Positions 25,380 through 34,261 of a DNA stretch of 64,000 nucleotides are shown here, piece after piece. Within the stretch, counting starts at the first letter, position 1, and every line of letters begins with the position of its first letter. Made by a program: the position numbers and the translations under genes. The stretch is from NCBI GenBank assembly GCA_022794015.1, contig JAAWDZ010000017.1, positions 56,471-120,470 of the forward strand, read 5' to 3'. The DNA is from Eubacterium sp. (GTDB lineage Bacteria; Bacillota; Clostridia; Lachnospirales; Lachnospiraceae). The notes under the pieces are model-generated. The model ran no database searches. It was given only the letters and a program-made list of their open reading frames with translations, and was not told where the DNA came from.

Positions 25380-25425
25380 AAGGTGTAAAGTCTTCCTTAA
25401 ATAACAGGGGCTTTACACCTTTTTG
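25380..25425 (+). terminator. Copy 3 of the shared hairpin; ilvBN terminator
   Basis: AAGGTGTAAAG (25380-25390) pairs with CTTTACACCTT (25411-25421) around a 20-base loop and runs into a T tract to 25424. The arms equal those of the copies at 7258 and 8358; the loop differs. Confidence 0.85.
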
Positions 25426-25446
25426 ACTTTATTCGTACTTTACCTG

Positions 25447-26295
25447 TTAAATATGAAGCAGCTTCCTCGCATTTCCTGAGAAAATCATCTCTTTTTCTTC
25501 CTTATCTAAAGGCATAGCCTCTATGCGCGCCACATAATCTTTTTGCGATTCCCATGGGGAATCCGTTGCAAATAAAATCTGATCTGCACCATGTTTCCTG
25601 ACAATTCTCATAAAAGCGTCCTCTGTGAGGTTTGTATTCAGATAGGGAGCGCCGCTTTTTGCATCATCCGGCGTAATCGGCCCGATGGCAAATGCAGTGT
25701 CAAACCAGACCGGTGCGCCCAAAAGATCCCGTTCCACATCCTCCCAGCAGCCCCAGCCTCCCATATGGGCAAGGACAAATTTCGGTGGGCGTACCTCATC
25801 TATAATCTTTAAAACCTGCTGCACAGAAGTATAATTGTGGTCGTAAATTCCAATATCAATCCCGGCATGCGTAAGCACAATCAGTCCCAGATCCGATGCG
25901 GCGTCAATGATGCGCATCATACGGATATCGTCAATTTCTGTGCTCTGATAGGCGGGATGTATTTTAATGCCCAAAATCCCGTTCTCTTTCAGACGGATGA
26001 GTTCTTTTTTATAATCCCCATAGCCGGGATGCATCCCGCCAAATGTTATGATACCCTGTTCAAAAAGCCTGTCTCTGTCTGCTATTAAAGCTCCGTTGAC
26101 CTTTTCTACCTGTTCTGCCGAGGTCATAACCGGAAGGTTGACAGAATAGTCAATGGATGCCTCTTCCATAGAAGCCGTCAGATCCGGCACGGAACCATTT
26201 GTAAAATATTTCGTATGGGAAAGCCTGCTCAGTTTGGCCAGGACGTCTGCAGATATTCTGGCCGGAAACGTATGTGTGTGAAAATCAATTATCAT
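25447..26295 (-). CDS. Amidohydrolase family protein (amidohydro_2)
   Basis: The 282-residue TIM-barrel metal enzyme has the N-terminal metal pair H6-x-H8 (DFHTHTF), KIHPAYQ, VLTHAG, FVLAHMGG and the late metal Asp in LFATDSPW. This pattern belongs to the PF04909 group, which covers decarboxylases such as ACMS decarboxylase and several hydrolases, so the substrate remains open. AGGAGG precedes the ATG by 9 bases. It faces ilvN tail to tail and diverges from the acyl-CoA ligase operon across 168 bases with its own consensus promoter. A link with the ligase operon is possible but not shown. Confidence 0.82.
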   Translation of the reverse strand: MIIDFHTHTFPARISADVLAKLSRLSHTKYFTNGSVPDLTASMEEASIDYSVNLPVMTSAEQVEKVNGALIADRDRLFEQGIITFGGMHPGYGDYKKELIRLKENGILGIKIHPAYQSTEIDDIRMMRIIDAASDLGLIVLTHAGIDIGIYDHNYTSVQQVLKIIDEVRPPKFVLAHMGGWGCWEDVERDLLGAPVWFDTAFAIGPITPDDAKSGAPYLNTNLTEDAFMRIVRKHGADQILFATDSPWESQKDYVARIEAMPLDKEEKEMIFSGNARKLLHI

Positions 26296-26339
26296 AATGA
26301 AAAAACCTCCTCTGAAAGTCTTTTAAATAAACCAATAAT

Positions 26340-26368
26340 ATGATAAAATAAAACAATCAGCATGTCAA
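26340..26368 (-). promoter_or_regulatory. Sigma-A promoter for the amidohydrolase
   Basis: On the minus strand TTGACA (26368-26363) and TATCAT (26345-26340) are 17 bases apart. A bulged inverted repeat, GCTTTAAC (26388-26395) and GTTAAGC (26398-26404), lies just upstream between the divergent genes and may be an operator for either. Confidence 0.75.
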
Positions 26369-26463
26369 ATGCTACTTTACAGTTTACGCTTTAACAAGTT
26401 AAGCTTTTGAAGTTTAAAACGTTTCATTGCAAAACTATGAAAAGAGAAAGGAAGTACAAATTT

Positions 26464-28098
26464 ATGCCTGTAACAGATTTACTGGAGAGAAATCACAAGC
26501 TGTACAGTGAGGAAGTAGCTTTGGTAGAGTTAAATCCTCTTGAGAAAGACACCCGCAAGACGACCTGGAAGGAATATGACTTAGTACAGCAGACCTCTGC
26601 CATTCCATATCGGAGGGAAATTACCTGGAGTATTTTTGATGAGAAAGCTAACCGCGTAGCCAATATGCTGCTGAGCCGCGGTATACAAAAAGGCGACAGA
26701 GTTGCAATACTGATGTTCAACTGCCTGGAATGGCTGCCGATTTATTTTGGAATTTTAAAAACGGGAGCGATTGCCGTTCCGTTTAATTTCCGTTTTTCTG
26801 CGGATGAGATTCAATACTGCGCCGATTTGGCAGAGGTGCACGTGTTGTTTTTCGGCCCGGAATTTATTGGCCGTGTGGAGTCCATTGAAGAGAAGCTGAG
26901 CAAAGGAAGGCTGCTTATCTATGTCGGAGACGGATGTCCGACGTTTGCGGAGAGCTATCCGGAGCTGGTGGCGGATTGTTCCAGCCAGGCGCCTTTGATC
27001 CGTCTGGAGGATGAGGATGATGCGGCAATTTATTTTTCTTCCGGAACAACCGGTTTTCCAAAAGCAATTTTGCATAACCATGAAAGTCTGATGCAGGCAG
27101 CGCAGATGGAACAGCGGCATCATCTGACCGGACGCGACGACGTGTTTTTATGTATCCCGCCGCTTTATCATACGGGAGCCAAATTTCACTGGATGGGAAG
27201 CCTCTGTGCCGGAAGCAGGGCTGTTCTTTTGAAGGGGACGACGCCGGAAATTATACTGGATGCAGTTTCAAAAGAGCATTGCACGATTGTCTGGCTTTTG
27301 GTACCGTGGGCGCAGGACATTTTAGTTGCACTGGATCGGGGAGATGTGAAGCTTTCAGATTACAGCCTGGATCAGTGGAGACTGATGCATATCGGGGCAC
27401 AGCCGGTACCGCCTTCTTTGATTAAGCACTGGAAAGATTATTTTCCGCATCATTTATACGATACCAACTATGGTCTGTCCGAATCGACCGGACCGGGCTG
27501 TGTACACCTTGGAATTGAAAACATCCATAAGGTAGGGGCGATTGGCATTCCAGGATACCGTTGGAAATGTAAGATTATAGATGAAAACGGCAATGAAGTG
27601 GCACAACAGGATGTGGGTGAGCTCTGCGTAAAGGGACCAGGCGTTATGACCTGTTATTACAACGATCCTATAGCAACGGCTGAAACGCTCAAAGACGGCT
27701 GGCTGTATACAGGAGATATGGCAAAGATGGATGAAGACGGTTTTATTTTCCTTGTAGATCGCAAGAAGGATGTAATTGTAAGCGGTGGTGAGAATATCTA
27801 TCCGGTACAGATTGAAAATTTCCTGAGCGCTTATGAGAAGGTTCAGGATGTGGCGGTGATTGGACTGCCCGATGAGCGTCTGGGTGAGATTACAGGTGCA
27901 ATCATTGCAGTCAAAGAGGGTATGACCTGTACGGAAGCAGAAATCGAAGAATTCTGCAAACAGCTTCCCAGGTACAAGCGTCCCAAAAAGATTATATTTG
28001 CAGAGGTTCCGCGAAATGCGACAGGCAAAATTGAAAAGCCTGCGCTTCGGAAAAAATACGGTGCGGATCAGCTGGTTGCGAAACAAAATATGGGCTGA
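26464..28098 (+). CDS. Acyl-CoA synthetase (AMP-forming)
   Basis: The 544-residue ligase activates a carboxylic acid with ATP and joins it to CoA. Motifs: the P-loop-like YFSSGTTGFPK, TNYGLSES, the hinge TGDMAKMDEDGFIFLVDRKKD, SGGENIYP, and the C-terminal catalytic Lys in RNATGKIEK. Substrate class (fatty, aromatic or bile acid) cannot be decided; it does not look like BaiB. ATG 26464 is chosen with AAAGGAAG upstream; a longer in-frame start at 26407 has no ribosome site. It heads a four-gene unit with a ParB-like/BMP fusion (69 bases on), a phosphoesterase and an ATPase. Confidence 0.88.
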   Translation: MPVTDLLERNHKLYSEEVALVELNPLEKDTRKTTWKEYDLVQQTSAIPYRREITWSIFDEKANRVANMLLSRGIQKGDRVAILMFNCLEWLPIYFGILKTGAIAVPFNFRFSADEIQYCADLAEVHVLFFGPEFIGRVESIEEKLSKGRLLIYVGDGCPTFAESYPELVADCSSQAPLIRLEDEDDAAIYFSSGTTGFPKAILHNHESLMQAAQMEQRHHLTGRDDVFLCIPPLYHTGAKFHWMGSLCAGSRAVLLKGTTPEIILDAVSKEHCTIVWLLVPWAQDILVALDRGDVKLSDYSLDQWRLMHIGAQPVPPSLIKHWKDYFPHHLYDTNYGLSESTGPGCVHLGIENIHKVGAIGIPGYRWKCKIIDENGNEVAQQDVGELCVKGPGVMTCYYNDPIATAETLKDGWLYTGDMAKMDEDGFIFLVDRKKDVIVSGGENIYPVQIENFLSAYEKVQDVAVIGLPDERLGEITGAIIAVKEGMTCTEAEIEEFCKQLPRYKRPKKIIFAEVPRNATGKIEKPALRKKYGADQLVAKQNMG

Positions 28099-28167
28099 AA
28101 AAATCAGGTGGCAGACGAAAGCGCTGCTGCCTGAAAATTTTTAAACTGCTTTGGAACAGGAGGTTTT

Positions 28168-30075
28168 ATGGGAAAAGAAGAATACAGCAAAGCATTTAAA
28201 CTGGGAAAAAAGGATTATCAGATGCGCCTGCTTCGCGGAGAGAAGCCAACGCTTTTGGTATTAGACGATATTCTGCCGCAGAAAGGTTCCTGTTCGGAAG
28301 TGCCGCTTGGCGTAGTACAGATTCCAATTGAACAGATTGCGGGAACGAAAAGTGTAAGCCGCAGCAGTTCCTTTGCAGGAAATTATATGCCGATCTTGCG
28401 TGAAACGACAGAGTTTGCCGCAAAATGGGAACGGCTGAGCGACTCACATGTGGAAGAAGGCATCCGGGAACCGATTAAGGCTTATGAATACATGAACAAA
28501 TTTTATGTAGAAGAGGGAAATAAACGGGTCAGTGTCATGAAGTTTTTCGGTGCGGTTTCTATTCCGGGAGATGTGACGCGCATTGTGCCCAGGCGTACAG
28601 AAGAAAAAGAAAATAAGCTCTATTATGAATATATGGAGTTTTATCAGGCGGCGCCCATAAATTATATCTGGTTTTCCAAAGAAGGCAGCTTTGTAAAGCT
28701 GCAGAAGGCAGTGGGAAAAACACCGGGAGAGCTTTGGACACAGGAGGATCTGCTGCGATTTGGCTCGCTTTATACAAGGTTTACAGCAGAATATTATGCA
28801 AATGGCGGCGGTAAGCTTAAGATTACGCCGGCGGATGCATTTCTGGCGTTTATCACATTATATGGATATGACGCGGTGGATGGAAAAACCACAAATGAAA
28901 TAAAAGAATTGGTTGGTAAAAGCTGGGAAGAGTTTGTGCTTTTGCAGGAAGAGGAGGAAATCGACTTAAAGATGAATCCGAATCAGAAAAAGAAACCTCT
29001 GAAAAAGCTGTTTTCACACAGTGCCCGTAAATTAAAAATAGCTTTTATTTATGAAAAGACACCGGGAACCTCTGCCTGGACCTATGCGCATGAGCTGGGC
29101 AGGCTGCATTTGGAGCAGACCTTTCCGGATGAGGTGACAACCGTCTGTTATGAAAATGGGACGCTGCAAAATGTGGATGCACAAATAGAGGATGCCATCC
29201 AAGAAGGATGCAATCTGATTTTTACAACTACTCCGCCGTTTGTACAGGCAAGCGTAAAAGCGGCAATTGCCCATCCAGACGTACGTATTCTGAATTGTTC
29301 ACTGAATACATCTCACCGCTATATCCGCACTTACTACTCCAGGATGCATGAGGCAAAATTTCTGATGGGCGCTATTGCCGGGGCAATGGCGGAGAACGGA
29401 AAACTCACATACCTTGCAGATTATCCCATTTATGGTTCCATTGCAAATATCAATGCGTTTGCATTGGGAGCGAAAATGATTAACCCACGTGCAAAGGTTT
29501 ATCTGGAATGGTCTGCCAAAAAGGAAACGGATATTGCGGAAAGTATCCGGAATATCGGACCTTCCTGCATCTCTGGACGGGATATGGCAATTCCGGAAGA
29601 AGCTTCCCGTTTTTTTGGCATTTACCATATGGACGACGGCCGGACAAGAAATCTTGCTATGCCTCTATGGCACTGGGGCAAATTTTATGAGCTGCTCATT
29701 CGCACGATTATGGAAGGAACATGGAAATACGATGAGAATCCTGGTTCAAAAAAGGCAATTAATTATTGGTGGGGCATGTCGGCAGGCGTAATAGATGTCA
29801 TCTGTTCCAAATATCTGCCCATCGGCACAAAACGTCTGGTGGATCTGCTTAAGACAACCATTTGCTCCGAACAGTTTAACCCGTTTTCCGGTATTTTGTA
29901 TTCTCAGGACGGCATGGTCTTATCAGATCCGGCTGCAAGTCTTTCTGCGGAAGAGATTATGACGATGGACTGGCTGGCGGAAAATGTCATCGGGTCCATC
30001 CCGGCGGAAGAAGAATTAAAAGAACAGGCAAAGCCTGTCATCAGCCAGCAGGGTATTAAAAAGAAGGAAGTGTAG
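28168..30075 (+). CDS. Cytosolic fusion: ParB/sulfiredoxin-like domain plus BMP-type ligand-binding domain
   Basis: The 635-residue protein has no signal peptide, lipobox or membrane segment. Residues about 50-145 resemble the ParB N-terminal fold: IPIEQI, a W-x-x-L-x-D-S-H-V-E-E-G-I-R-E-P-I run, and EEGNKRVSVMKFFGA where ParB has its GERR nucleotide-binding box. Residues about 150-280 are unassigned. From about 288 the sequence matches BMP/PnrA nucleoside-binding lipoproteins: KIAFIYEKTPGTSAWTYAHE, then IFTTTPPF and YPIYGSIANINAFALGAKM. Those are normally surface lipoproteins of ABC importers, so a cytosolic version suggests an intracellular sensor or enzyme. AGGAGG precedes the ATG. The next gene follows by 6 bases. 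Confidence 0.78.
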   Translation: MGKEEYSKAFKLGKKDYQMRLLRGEKPTLLVLDDILPQKGSCSEVPLGVVQIPIEQIAGTKSVSRSSSFAGNYMPILRETTEFAAKWERLSDSHVEEGIREPIKAYEYMNKFYVEEGNKRVSVMKFFGAVSIPGDVTRIVPRRTEEKENKLYYEYMEFYQAAPINYIWFSKEGSFVKLQKAVGKTPGELWTQEDLLRFGSLYTRFTAEYYANGGGKLKITPADAFLAFITLYGYDAVDGKTTNEIKELVGKSWEEFVLLQEEEEIDLKMNPNQKKKPLKKLFSHSARKLKIAFIYEKTPGTSAWTYAHELGRLHLEQTFPDEVTTVCYENGTLQNVDAQIEDAIQEGCNLIFTTTPPFVQASVKAAIAHPDVRILNCSLNTSHRYIRTYYSRMHEAKFLMGAIAGAMAENGKLTYLADYPIYGSIANINAFALGAKMINPRAKVYLEWSAKKETDIAESIRNIGPSCISGRDMAIPEEASRFFGIYHMDDGRTRNLAMPLWHWGKFYELLIRTIMEGTWKYDENPGSKKAINYWWGMSAGVIDVICSKYLPIGTKRLVDLLKTTICSEQFNPFSGILYSQDGMVLSDPAASLSAEEIMTMDWLAENVIGSIPAEEELKEQAKPVISQQGIKKKEV

Positions 30076-30081
30076 CTGATT

Positions 30082-30702
30082 ATGAGGATTTTGGCAGTTG
30101 CGGATGAAGAATCGAAAGCACTGTGGGATTACTTTGATAAAAGTATGCTTGCAGGTATTGATTTGATTATTTCCTGTGGTGATCTGGATCCGCAGTATCT
30201 TTCCTTTCTTGCAACATTTTCGGATGTTCCGGTTTTGTATGTGCACGGAAATCACGATAAAGTTTATAAGAAGATGCCGCCGGAGGGGTGCATTTGCATT
30301 GAGGATAAAATATTTGTATATAAAGGCGTGCGGATTCTGGGATTAGGAGGCTCGATGCGCTATACAAAAGGAGATCATCAGTATACCGAATGGGAGATGC
30401 GCAAGAGGGCGGCAAGGCTGCGTTTTCCGATTTTTGTAAAGCGCGGTTTTGATATTCTGGTAACGCATGCGCCCGCTTATCAGTTAAATGACGGGCGGGA
30501 TTTGCCTCACCAGGGATTTGGCGTGTTTTTGAAGCTGATGGAGCGGTACCGGCCGAAGTATTTTCTGCATGGGCATATGCATTTTTCTTATGGGAAGAGA
30601 CAAAAACGCTTTGATCGGTATATGGACACATGTGTGATCAATGCGTATGAGAAGTATGTATTTGAATACGAGGATAAAAATCTCTGCGATATCAGCAGTT
30701 AA
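30082..30702 (+). CDS. Metallophosphoesterase family protein
   Basis: The 206-residue protein shows the calcineurin-like core: CGDLD, HGNHDK, THAPAY and HGHMH. The first motif, normally D-x-H, reads D8-E-E (AVADEES), so one metal-binding His is replaced by an acid, which may change the metal or lower activity. It begins 6 bases after the ParB/BMP fusion with GAAGGAAG as ribosome site inside that gene's end, and is followed by an ATPase gene after 17 bases. Substrate unknown; cyclic nucleotides or phosphorylated nucleosides would fit the neighbouring nucleoside-type binding domain, but this is inference. Confidence 0.83.
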   Translation: MRILAVADEESKALWDYFDKSMLAGIDLIISCGDLDPQYLSFLATFSDVPVLYVHGNHDKVYKKMPPEGCICIEDKIFVYKGVRILGLGGSMRYTKGDHQYTEWEMRKRAARLRFPIFVKRGFDILVTHAPAYQLNDGRDLPHQGFGVFLKLMERYRPKYFLHGHMHFSYGKRQKRFDRYMDTCVINAYEKYVFEYEDKNLCDISS

Positions 30703-30719
30703 GAAAGCAGAATCATGGA

Positions 30720-31451
30720 ATGAGGGGTGGCAGCATTAACAGGCAGTTTATTCAAAGTATTATCATAGATTGGAACAAAATAGAAAGAAGCAGTTATTTA
30801 AGGGAAGTTGAAGCTCTTAAAAATTTAAAGCGGCTGGAATTTTCTTCTCCGGTCACTTTTTTTGTCGGAGAGAACGGAAGCGGAAAATCTACAATGTTGG
30901 AAGCACTCGCTGTTGCAGCAGGGTTTAATCCGGAAGGCGGGACGAAAAATTACCATTTTTCGACTTATGATTCTCATTCTGAACTGTGCAACGCGCTGCG
31001 GCTTGTGCGGGGATACAGAAAAGCCGCCGCAGGTTATTTTTTGCGGGCGGAGAGTTTTTATAATGTGGCGACGAAAGAGGAAGAGTATGTGGATGCGCGG
31101 CATCCTTCCTGGCATTTTCATGAAAAATCACATGGGGAGAGCTTTCTGGCCATTGCACAAAAATATGTAAGGCCGGATGGGTTGTATTTTTTAGACGAGC
31201 CGGAGGCGGCGCTTTCACCGCAGAGGCAGTTAACGCTTCTGCTTGAAATTTATACATGCGCCAGGCAGGGAGCACAGTTTTTTATTGTGAGTCATTCACC
31301 GATTTTGCTGGGACTGCCGGATGCAGAGATTTTAAATTTCGACGGCGGTCAGGTACATGCCTGTACCTATGAAGAGACGGACAGCTATCAGGTGACGAAG
31401 CTGTTTCTGGAAAACAGAGAAGTACTATTAAAGCGATTGTTAAAAGAATAA
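30720..31451 (+). CDS. AAA/ABC-type ATPase, soluble, unknown role
   Basis: The 243-residue protein has Walker A FVGENGSGKST near residue 52, an ABC-like signature SHGESFLAIA, Walker B GLYFLDEPEAALS and the switch VSHSPIL. It has no membrane domain; it resembles the small stand-alone ATPases related to SbcC/RecF and OLD proteins (AAA_21 type) that act on DNA or proteins. The ribosome site is weak; an ATG at 30720 is the only good start. It closes the ligase, ParB/BMP, phosphoesterase unit. A defence or repair role is possible but not supported beyond the ATPase type. Confidence 0.75.
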   Translation: MRGGSINRQFIQSIIIDWNKIERSSYLREVEALKNLKRLEFSSPVTFFVGENGSGKSTMLEALAVAAGFNPEGGTKNYHFSTYDSHSELCNALRLVRGYRKAAAGYFLRAESFYNVATKEEEYVDARHPSWHFHEKSHGESFLAIAQKYVRPDGLYFLDEPEAALSPQRQLTLLLEIYTCARQGAQFFIVSHSPILLGLPDAEILNFDGGQVHACTYEETDSYQVTKLFLENREVLLKRLLKE

Positions 31452-31528
31452 GGAGGGCACAAAAAAGGTAATTGGAAAACAGAGAAAAATGGCGGGAATA
31501 GATATGAAAGGGTTTCAATTTGTTTAAC

Positions 31529-31557
31529 TTGAAAGCCCCTGTTTTATATGCTATAAT
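31529..31557 (+). promoter_or_regulatory. Sigma-A promoter for hybrid kinase 1
   Basis: TTGAAA at 31529-31534 and TATAAT at 31552-31557, spacer 17, giving a leader of about 80 bases to ATG 31643. Confidence 0.8.
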
Positions 31558-31642
31558 GCAACGGGCATTTGACAGATTTATCTGAATTGTAATGGCTGTT
31601 TTAAAGCTCAATTTCTTTAAGCAGTTTCGGGGAGGGTTTAAA

Positions 31643-34261
31643 ATGGAAAATAAGACAACGCGATTTTTGACAGTCAGCCTTGCATTGACGTCCATATTTT
31701 GTGTGATTATTCTGTATGTCCAGAATACCTGGAATCATGCTATGGGAGCAGACGCTATTACAGACATAGGAATTGTTTATATGTCCGGAATGAGTGAGCA
31801 GCTGGCGAATCATTTCGGTACGACAATTGAGCTGCAGTTAAATCAGGTGGGCATCCTGGTTGATTCCGTGCCGCCGGAACGAAGTGGGAATATTTCTTCC
31901 ATACGGGTAGCGCTGACACAGATTGCGCGTGCGAGGCATTTTGAATATCTGGCTTTTTGTACAGAAGACGGCGGGTTTGATATGATTTATGGGGCGCATA
32001 TGCAGTCCGGACTGCCGGAAGCTTTTCTGGAGTCTTTAAAGAACGGGGAGGAGAAGCTTAGCGCAGGCTGGGATGAGGCCGGGAACCCGATTGTGATGAT
32101 GGGGGTTCCTGCCGCCTATCCTATGGAAGACGGCAGATACAGTATTGCTTTGGTTGCAGGGCTTCCTACCAGCTATTTGAGCGATACGCTGGCATGGAAT
32201 GTGGATACTTCTACGGTGGAATATTCTATTATCCGCAGAAACGGGAGCTTTATTCTGCAGAGCGAGAATATGGAAGACAGCGAGAACTATTTTGACCGGG
32301 TTGGAAGCGTTTACGAACGGATAGCCGGGAAAGATCCAAAGCAGTATGTCGTAGAGCTGACGGATGCCATGGATCATGACAGGGATTACACCAGTGAAGT
32401 CCAGGTTTTTGGCATCCGGCACAATTTGTACTGTACCGCACTGCCGAATTCAGAATGGTATTTGCTGCTTTATATGTCCTATAGCACCATAGACGAGACG
32501 ATTGCAGGTTTGGGAACGCGGTGGGAAATAGTTTCTCTGGGAGGCTGCGCTTTGATACTGGGCATTTTGCTTCTGGTATTTTTAGGGTATTTCCGTCTGA
32601 CCAGACAACAGATACGCACATTAGACGAGGCGAGGCGTACTGCCGATAAGGCCAGACAGAGCGCCGAGTATGCAAGTCAGGCGAAAAGTGAATTCCTTTC
32701 CAATATGAGCCATGATATCCGCACGCCTATGAATGGTATTATGGGTATGACCACAGTGGCGATCGCAAATCTGGACAATACGCCAAGAGTAAACTCCTGC
32801 CTGCGTAAAATCAATGTTTCCAGCCGGCATTTGCTTGGGCTTTTAAATGACATGCTTGATATGTCAAAAATTGAAAAGGGATATCTGGCACTGAATATCG
32901 AACCGGTTTCCCTGCATGAAATTGTACATAACGTGATGTCCATTATTCAGCCGCAGATGCATGAAAAGAAGCAGCATTTTACAATATATACCAGGAATAT
33001 TATCTGTGAAAATATACTGGGCGATGCTGTCCGTATGCCCCAAATTATGCTGAATCTGTTGGGCAATGCGTCAAAGTTTACGCCGGAAGAAGGGAAGATT
33101 TGGGTTGTAATCAGTCAGGAGCTTTCTCCAAAAGGAGAAGATTATATCCGGACGCATCTGTATGTAAAAGATAATGGGATAGGAATGGAACCGGAATTTC
33201 AGCAGAAAATTTTTGAAGCATTTGCCAGAGAAGATGATAAACGGGTACAACAGGTTCAGGGAGCGGGTCTTGGATTGACAATTGCAAAGCATATTGTAGA
33301 CGCCTTCCAGGGAGCAATTGAAGTGGAAAGCGTACCGGGGGAAGGCAGTACCTTCCATGTGATTTTGGATTTGGAAAAGACGCATTTGCAGGAGATGGAG
33401 CTTGTGCTTCCCGAACGGGATGTACTGGTGGTAGATGATGACGATCTGGTGCTGGACACGGCAGTTGAGATGCTAAAATCCATTGGTTTAAATCCTGAAC
33501 CGGTTTTTGAGGAGGAAAAGGGCCTTCAGATGGCGGTTGCGCGGAAAACAAACGGCAACGAATATCATATCATATTGTTGGATTGGAGCCTAAAAAAACC
33601 TGGCTGTATCCATATGCTCAAAAAACTTCGTCAGGAGCTTGGAAACGAAGTCCCGATAATTGTCTTATTTGACGGAGACTGGGGCGAAGTGGAAACAGAT
33701 GCATATGCTGCAGGAGCAACCGGCTGCATTGCGAAGCCGCTGTTTCGGTCCAGCCTTTATTATGGGCTGCGCAAATATGCAGAAGCCGAAGTAAGACAGA
33801 CGGTTTCTAAAGAAGATGAATTAATGGATTTTACCGGAAGGCGTATTCTGATGGCAGAGGATAATGAGCTCAACTGGGAAATTGCCAGCGCATTGCTCTC
33901 TGAACTTGGCATGGAGATTGACTGGGCAGAAAATGGTCTGGTTTGCACAGAGAAATTTCAGGAGTCACCGCTGCACTGGTATGACGGTATTCTGATGGAT
34001 TTGCGTATGCCGCAGATGACAGGGTTTGAAGCGGCTGCGGCTATTCGTGAAATGGACAGAGAGGACGCCTCTATTGTTCCGATCATTGCAATCAGTGCAG
34101 ATGCCTTTTATGATGATATTAAGCGCTGCCTGGACTGTGGTATGAATGCACATGTGCCCAAACCGCTGGATATACAGGAGTTAATGGTGCTTTTGGACAA
34201 ATATTTGCGACAAAGGGATCTGGAACGAAAAAAACAGAATGAGGGAGGTTCTGCAGTATGA
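31643..34261 (+). CDS. Hybrid sensor histidine kinase 1 (HisKA-HATPase-REC-REC)
   Basis: The 872-residue membrane kinase has a segment at about 8-27, an extracytoplasmic sensor of about 265 residues, a second segment at about 296-317, a coiled linker, HisKA with His357 ([13 protein letters not shown]), HATPase (LLNLLGNASKF, DNGIGM, GAGLGLTIAK) and two receivers with Asp647 and Asp786. The first receiver lacks the conserved Ser/Thr: the stretch reads PIIVLFDGDW, so it is probably degenerate. No Hpt or output domain follows. GGGAGG precedes ATG 31643. The stop overlaps the start of a solute-binding lipoprotein gene (ATGA), so the two are made together. A paralogue lies at 50403. Confidence 0.92.
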   Translation: MENKTTRFLTVSLALTSIFCVIILYVQNTWNHAMGADAITDIGIVYMSGMSEQLANHFGTTIELQLNQVGILVDSVPPERSGNISSIRVALTQIARARHFEYLAFCTEDGGFDMIYGAHMQSGLPEAFLESLKNGEEKLSAGWDEAGNPIVMMGVPAAYPMEDGRYSIALVAGLPTSYLSDTLAWNVDTSTVEYSIIRRNGSFILQSENMEDSENYFDRVGSVYERIAGKDPKQYVVELTDAMDHDRDYTSEVQVFGIRHNLYCTALPNSEWYLLLYMSYSTIDETIAGLGTRWEIVSLGGCALILGILLLVFLGYFRLTRQQIRTLDEARRTADKARQSAEYASQAKSEFLSNMSHDIRTPMNGIMGMTTVAIANLDNTPRVNSCLRKINVSSRHLLGLLNDMLDMSKIEKGYLALNIEPVSLHEIVHNVMSIIQPQMHEKKQHFTIYTRNIICENILGDAVRMPQIMLNLLGNASKFTPEEGKIWVVISQELSPKGEDYIRTHLYVKDNGIGMEPEFQQKIFEAFAREDDKRVQQVQGAGLGLTIAKHIVDAFQGAIEVESVPGEGSTFHVILDLEKTHLQEMELVLPERDVLVVDDDDLVLDTAVEMLKSIGLNPEPVFEEEKGLQMAVARKTNGNEYHIILLDWSLKKPGCIHMLKKLRQELGNEVPIIVLFDGDWGEVETDAYAAGATGCIAKPLFRSSLYYGLRKYAEAEVRQTVSKEDELMDFTGRRILMAEDNELNWEIASALLSELGMEIDWAENGLVCTEKFQESPLHWYDGILMDLRMPQMTGFEAAAAIREMDREDASIVPIIAISADAFYDDIKRCLDCGMNAHVPKPLDIQELMVLLDKYLRQRDLERKKQNEGGSAV

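Noticed and set aside
26464..28098. Bile-acid CoA ligase BaiB
   Set aside because: Only the general AMP-ligase motifs agree; the N-terminal half and the surrounding genes are unlike the bai operon.
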